NCBI GenBank assembly: GCA_934122125.1
Contig: CAKOVW010000014.1
Location: forward strand, 1-26,904
DNA from: an uncultured Clostridia bacterium
Lineage (GTDB): Bacteria > Bacillota > Clostridia > TANB77 > CAG-508
Reading direction: 5' to 3'
Length of the DNA stretch: 26,904 nucleotides
The notes under the pieces were generated by a model. It searched no databases. It saw only the letters and a list, made by a program, of their open reading frames with translations, and was not told where the DNA came from. Positions 23,201 through 26,904 of the stretch are shown piece after piece. Within the stretch, counting starts at the first letter, position 1; the number at the start of each line of letters is the position of its first letter. Both the position numbers and the translations under genes were made by a program.

Positions 23201-26200
23201 AGTTGTGTTTAATTGTAGCTTGGCTTGTAAATTCTTTTAAAGTTTCTTCTACTTTTTGTTTAGTTTCTGCAACTGCTAAAATCAAATTAAGTGTTACTTT
23301 TTCTTCTGGCTTTATTGTTATAGTTCTTTTCATACTTGCAATTGGCTCTGTGGTCAACTGCATATTGTTACTAAATGGAATTGAGTTTTTTATTGCTATT
23401 GGAAGCCCTAATTCATTTCTTCCATAAAATTTTTCTTTATCTATTTCATATTCTAGCTTTCCTACTGTTTCATTTTCTGTGTAAAATTTTATACCTAAAA
23501 ATACTTGATTTTCGGTATCTGTCCTTTTTCTTCTAGTAACTAAAATTGCCTCTAAATCATCTAAATATTCATAGTTTAAGAATAAATTGTTAAAACTTGG
23601 GTGGCTATAATCTTGTGCTGGTTCTGAAAGTATGGGCTCTAAAAAGCTTGTAATTTCTAGTGTTTTGCTTTCTAGCCCATGGTTTGTTATTTCTAAACTT
23701 CTTAACTCTACTGGGTTATCTGCCATAACACTTGTTTTTAATATTGTTTCTATTCCACCATCTTGTCTTACTATTTTGTTTTGATCATCTGAAAAATACA
23801 TTACATATTTGTCTGCATTATTCATATAACTCATTTTATTTGCAGTCCATGTTCTATTTGTTTTTACATCTTTTATATAAAAGAAAATTCCTTGTTCAAT
23901 ATCATTTGTTTTTTTGTACCTATTTATTAGTATATTCTTGTACTTGCTGTAACTTTCTCCTTTTGCATTCATTACAACTGTATACTCATTACTTGATATT
24001 ACATTTATTTGTGGAATTTTCAAGTTTGGCTTAGTTATTTCTCTTACTGAATAATTATTATCATATACATATTTTATTTTTTCTACTTTCTCTTTTTCCT
24101 CTTTTGTAATTATTATATTTTCTGGCATTTTTTCTTGAAGTAAAATGTCTATTGCTTTTAATTCCGGGTTTTCCATAAACCTTTTTTGCATTATATTATT
24201 TTTAAATAGGTTGTTTATTGCAAGTAATATTAAGCCTTGGTGATGTGCCATATATGTTTTTACTACTGCATATTTTTCACCTTTTTTTAATCTAGTTGGA
24301 GTATAGTCAATTGATTCATAAAATCCATATTGTTTATACATACCGTTTTTTTCTAATATTTTTAAATTTTCAACAACCTCTTTTGGAGCCTCTGTAAGTG
24401 CTAAAATACTTCCATAAGAACTTGTTACCATTTCATCTGAAAGCCCTCTTTTTAGTCCTATCCAAGGGATTCCAAACGCTTTATATTGATAATTGTTTTG
24501 CAAATCTTTTAAATAAAAAGCTGACTCTGATATTCCCCAAGGAATGTTGAGTTTTTTGGCATATTCTTTTTGGCTCATAAGCATAAACTTGCATGACTCA
24601 TCTAATAGGCTACCCGGATATTTAGGAATATTTATATTTGGCATAAAATATTCAAAAGCTGTTCCAGACCATGATATTAGTCCTTTGTATTTGTTCAATA
24701 TTGTAAGTGTTCTACTCAAGTTGTTCCAATGTCTTGCTGGTACATCTTTTTTAGCTATTGCTATTAAGCTCGTCTGCCTTGCCTCTGATGCAAGTAAATC
24801 ATAATATGAGTCTGTTAAACTGTTTTCCTCTATATTAAATCCAATTGAAAATAGACGAGTGTTTTCGTCATATAGCTTTGAAAAATCTGTGTTTTCAATT
24901 AGTGTATCTACTATTAGAAGTAATGATTCAACATTGTTCTCTTGAATATGTTCTAGTAAAAATTGTTTTAAAGTAAATAAATATCCAACCAAATTTCCAC
25001 TATCTACTGATGAAATATATCTTGGCATTAAAGGTTGTAAATTATCTAGGTTATACCAGTTGTATAAATGGCCATTCCATTTTGGAAGATTACTAATTGT
25101 ATTTAGCATTTTTTCCAATAATTTAAGTGTGTCTTCTAAATTCTCGTAACCTAAATCATAACTAGCCACTACTGCAAGTAATCCTAACCCAATGTTTGTA
25201 GGTGAAGTTCTATTCACAAGTTTTGGCTTTCTATCTTCTTGGTAATTGTCTGGTGGTAGAAAATTGCTTTTTTCATTTATAAATTCTTTAAAATATTGCC
25301 AAGTTTTTTTGCCTAAATTTAATAAATATTCTTTGTCTGCATCATTTAATTTTTCTAGTTGTGGTGTTACTTTATATTCTTTACTTATTTGCCACATTAC
25401 TGCAGGAGTAATTATCCAAAGTAGTCCAAATAAAAGTATAAATATATTGCTGAATTTTAGTGGTAATATAAATAGCATTGCTAGTGTCAATACGCCTAAA
25501 ATAACATTTGAAATCATATTTTTATAATATGAAAATAAATCTTTTTTTGCATTTTTTTCAGCATCTTCTGCTGTCATCCATTCAAGTAAATGTTTTTTGG
25601 TAACAAATACTCTCCTTAAAGTTTTTATACAAGCATTCAGACTAAAATATGCTTTATCTGATAAATTTCCTAAAGCTAATATTCCTCTTTGAATTGCTGC
25701 ATTTGGCCCAGATATTGTTTTTGTAAAAGTTTTTTGTGGTTTTTCTTGATCCTTTTTAAATAATATACGGTTTAATAATTCTAAAATAGTTGGGATTATT
25801 GTTGCTACCACAAGCAAAGTTATTATTGGCCATATTTTTATATTAAACAAGAGTTTAAAAATACTTACATAAATCATTGATATTACTACTGTTAGCTCTA
25901 ATAAACTTCTTACTAAATTGTCTAAAATTTTGTATCTTGATAATATACTTAGTGGATTTTCCTTTTTCTCTCCTCTTTTATTTATAATGCTACTGCCTAA
26001 CCATTGCACTAGTTGCCAATCTCCACGTATCCATCTGTGAAGCCTTGCTTTAAAGCTGTTATATCCTGTTGGGTATCCATCAAGTAACATTATATCTGTT
26101 GCTAGTCCACATCTTAAGTAGCTTCCCTCTAGTAAGTCATGGCTTAACACAGTATTTTGAGGTATTTCATTTGCAAGTACAGTAGAAAATATTTGTAGAT

Positions 26201-26904
26201 CGTAAATTCCCTTTCCTGTAAAAATTCCTTCCTCAAAATTGTCCTGATATATGTCTGAAATAGCATTTGTATATGCATCTTTTCCCCCTGAACCTGCATA
26301 TAGTTTTGTAAAATAGCTTTTTTGCACATCTAAAAGTGAAATTCCAACTCGTGGTTGTATCAATGCATGTCCGTCTACTACTAAGTCTTGCTTATGATTT
26401 AATACTGGTTTATTTAATATATGTGCCATTGCACCTATTAGCTCTAACCCAGTATTTAAGCAAAGCTCAGTGTCTGCATCTAAGGTTATTACATATTTAA
26501 TTTTAGGAATTTTTTCGCATTTTTCAATTGTATTTGCTAAAAATTCATTTTTGCTTTTTCCTAAAACATATTCATTAAATTGATTTAATAATCCTCTTTT
26601 TCTTTCCCATCCTAAATAGCACTCTTCTGCTGTGTTCCAAGTTCTTTTTCTGTATAAAAAATGAAACTTTGGAAAGTTATTATCTGGATATTTTTTATTT
26701 AATCTTTCCGCTTCTTCAATTCCTGTACTTACAACCTCTTCGTCAAAAGGTTCTTTTTCATTTTTTCCTGCCGTGCAATCACCTAAAAGTGCAAAATATA
26801 TGTTATCACTCTTGTTTGCCATATAATATTTTTCTAAATTCTTCATTATTTTTTGCACTTTTTGTTTAGAATTTACAATTGTAGGTATAACCACAAAAGT
26901 TGCT
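20202..26904 (-). CDS. ndvB: Cyclic beta-1,2-glucan synthase-like protein (5' end outside window)
   Basis: This large membrane glucosyltransferase is open at the right edge; about 2,233 residues are visible, and the frame reads through the edge as ATFVVIPTIV. Family members make cyclic beta-1,2-glucan from UDP-glucose. The visible part starts inside the GT84 domain: DAD at about 139-141, HDLLEGSYLRCG and RWIRGDWQLVQW (about 287-298), then membrane helices around 325-375 and 460-500. A glycoamylase-like (GH189-type cyclisation) region follows, with SWSGTAFEYFMPN near 750 and MAHHQGLILLAINNL near 885. The C-terminal GH94-like region has GGAYGFRDQLQDT, HWWHEET, GSGDWNDG near 1908 and GGQYTHGAIW. 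Full length would approach that of known synthases (about 2,800 residues). Confidence 0.88.
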   Translation of the reverse strand, partial: ATFVVIPTIVNSKQKVQKIMKNLEKYYMANKSDNIYFALLGDCTAGKNEKEPFDEEVVSTGIEEAERLNKKYPDNNFPKFHFLYRKRTWNTAEECYLGWERKRGLLNQFNEYVLGKSKNEFLANTIEKCEKIPKIKYVITLDADTELCLNTGLELIGAMAHILNKPVLNHKQDLVVDGHALIQPRVGISLLDVQKSYFTKLYAGSGGKDAYTNAISDIYQDNFEEGIFTGKGIYDLQIFSTVLANEIPQNTVLSHDLLEGSYLRCGLATDIMLLDGYPTGYNSFKARLHRWIRGDWQLVQWLGSSIINKRGEKKENPLSILSRYKILDNLVRSLLELTVVISMIYVSIFKLLFNIKIWPIITLLVVATIIPTILELLNRILFKKDQEKPQKTFTKTISGPNAAIQRGILALGNLSDKAYFSLNACIKTLRRVFVTKKHLLEWMTAEDAEKNAKKDLFSYYKNMISNVILGVLTLAMLFILPLKFSNIFILLFGLLWIITPAVMWQISKEYKVTPQLEKLNDADKEYLLNLGKKTWQYFKEFINEKSNFLPPDNYQEDRKPKLVNRTSPTNIGLGLLAVVASYDLGYENLEDTLKLLEKMLNTISNLPKWNGHLYNWYNLDNLQPLMPRYISSVDSGNLVGYLFTLKQFLLEHIQENNVESLLLIVDTLIENTDFSKLYDENTRLFSIGFNIEENSLTDSYYDLLASEARQTSLIAIAKKDVPARHWNNLSRTLTILNKYKGLISWSGTAFEYFMPNINIPKYPGSLLDESCKFMLMSQKEYAKKLNIPWGISESAFYLKDLQNNYQYKAFGIPWIGLKRGLSDEMVTSSYGSILALTEAPKEVVENLKILEKNGMYKQYGFYESIDYTPTRLKKGEKYAVVKTYMAHHQGLILLAINNLFKNNIMQKRFMENPELKAIDILLQEKMPENIIITKEEKEKVEKIKYVYDNNYSVREITKPNLKIPQINVISSNEYTVVMNAKGESYSKYKNILINRYKKTNDIEQGIFFYIKDVKTNRTWTANKMSYMNNADKYVMYFSDDQNKIVRQDGGIETILKTSVMADNPVELRSLEITNHGLESKTLEITSFLEPILSEPAQDYSHPSFNNLFLNYEYLDDLEAILVTRRKRTDTENQVFLGIKFYTENETVGKLEYEIDKEKFYGRNELGLPIAIKNSIPFSNNMQLTTEPIASMKRTITIKPEEKVTLNLILAVAETKQKVEETLKEFTSQATIKHNFELARASKEAENKYLGVNAKQTELYQKMLGYLLYNNPLKTLTCSSMEAPVSRLWQYGISGDLPILLLKIKEKDEIETLEETLKAYNYFRVKNILVDLIIINQEKYSYDGNLREEIYNSISNENLSYLQNIKGGIFVLENLSQDEINFFEYRANLTLNASYGNIYRYLKELEDEYLDSIKDIPFEETPRMVETIPAKREKLTELKYLNDYGGFSQDGKEYTIRVNKDEKLPTVWSHILTNKQFGTLVTEGMGGYTWYKNSRLNRLTAWSNLPVQDVPSEIIYLQNEESKKVWSMGLNPCPDDNDYYITYGLGYAKYRHQSDEISQNLEMYIPMEDNIKVQTLKLENNGLKKKKLKLVYYIKPVLEEDELKSNGYCTLEFIPNSNVICMKNTTEEETFSQYLFVSSSEKITSYTGSKQNFVGNGGLANPDGIRQIKLDNSNSLWQNGIIAIQCEVELEALESKEIVFTLGVGKTILECQDIAYKYCNLSKVKEEYEKTKNYWRSITDNLQVSTPLESTNILLNSWLIYQTITSRLLGRTGYYQSGGAYGFRDQLQDTIALKYVDPEFTKQQIIKHSAHQFIEGDVEHWWHEETTRGIRTRFTDDRLWLVYLVEDYISFTGDKQILDTQTPYLTGAILETGVDEKYDRYEQTELTESIYEHCKKAIEISLDFGENGLPKIGSGDWNDGFSTVGNKGKGESVWLGFFMYDVLKKFIPMCIEKNEPDLAKKYEEVTEKLKRALNASGWDGRWFRRAFMDDGNVLGSMQNEECRIDSIAQSWSVISGAGDNDKKYISMESLENHLIDKENGVIKLLDPPFDKGILKPGYISSYVPGTRENGGQYTHGAIWSIIAFSLLGFGDKAGEYYRMINPIEHSRTKEAANKYKVEPYVISADVYTQKNLAGRGGWTWYTGSSSWMYEAGIKYLLGLHIENGYLSIQPCIPSDWKEYSIKYKHGNSVYNIHVSNPNGKNNTVESFKLNGQEIPDKKIELNSAGGVYKIDTLM

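Noticed and set aside
20332..26869. Many plus-strand open frames opposite the glucan synthase
   Set aside because: They lack ribosome sites and family motifs. The minus-strand frame is continuous for 6.7 kb with recognisable domains.
1..26904. CRISPR arrays, tRNA and rRNA genes
   Set aside because: I saw no regularly spaced repeats, no tRNA cloverleaf with TTCRANY arms and no rRNA-like conserved stretches. This was by eye only.

Overview
The window looks like chromosome from a low-GC anaerobic member of the Clostridia (Bacillota). The basis is a GC content of roughly 28% by spot count, a four-subunit pyruvate:ferredoxin oxidoreductase operon, a small 2[4Fe-4S] ferredoxin, the WalRK two-component pair, RicT downstream of holB, MinD/MinE next to RodA, EndoA-type MazF, and strong promoters with AGGAGG-type ribosome sites. 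I cannot name the species.

Layout. Positions 1-1670 (minus) hold a truncated prepilin-like surface protein, divergent from a small XRE-type regulator (1905-2243, plus). A minus-strand run follows: an orphan mazF (2274-2618), a membrane-anchored LolA/GerS-like protein (2706-3395), a dusB broken by two single-base insertions (3522-4495), an unusual nested palindrome (4527-4668), then rodA, minE and minD, read from a promoter at about 7273-7301. A second surface protein with an FGE/C-type-lectin-like C-terminus lies at 7356-8615 (minus). Divergent from it on the plus strand is porGDAB (8784-11815), followed without an obvious promoter by a zincin-like protein of unknown role (11843-13279).

The accessory core is 13280-14700. 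A textbook promoter with a palindrome in its spacer drives a compact, highly structured RNA of about 117 nt that ends in an intrinsic terminator (13369-13485). A cluster of hairpins follows at 13537-13573, then a DUF3800 gene (13734-14561). The 3' end of that gene coincides with another structured element (14502-14570), which may be transcribed from the opposite strand. Candidate structured RNAs near DUF3800 genes have been reported from comparative genomics, so this is the best candidate for a little-described system in the window.

Positions 14724-19685 (minus) form a tight operon, walR-walK-lepB-holB-ricT-ferredoxin, linking cell-wall stress signalling, secretion, replication and mRNA maturation. 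A small membrane-protein gene of clearly higher GC (19856-20113) then sits between a terminator and its own promoter, suggesting transfer. The window ends inside a very large cyclic beta-1,2-glucan synthase-like gene (20202 to beyond 26904, minus).

The genes fall into cell envelope and division (RodA, MinDE, WalRK, LepB, glucan synthase, two surface proteins), anaerobic redox metabolism (Por, ferredoxin), and RNA or stress functions (MazF, RicT, DusB remnant, DUF3800 cassette). No tRNA, rRNA, CRISPR array or intact insertion sequence was seen.
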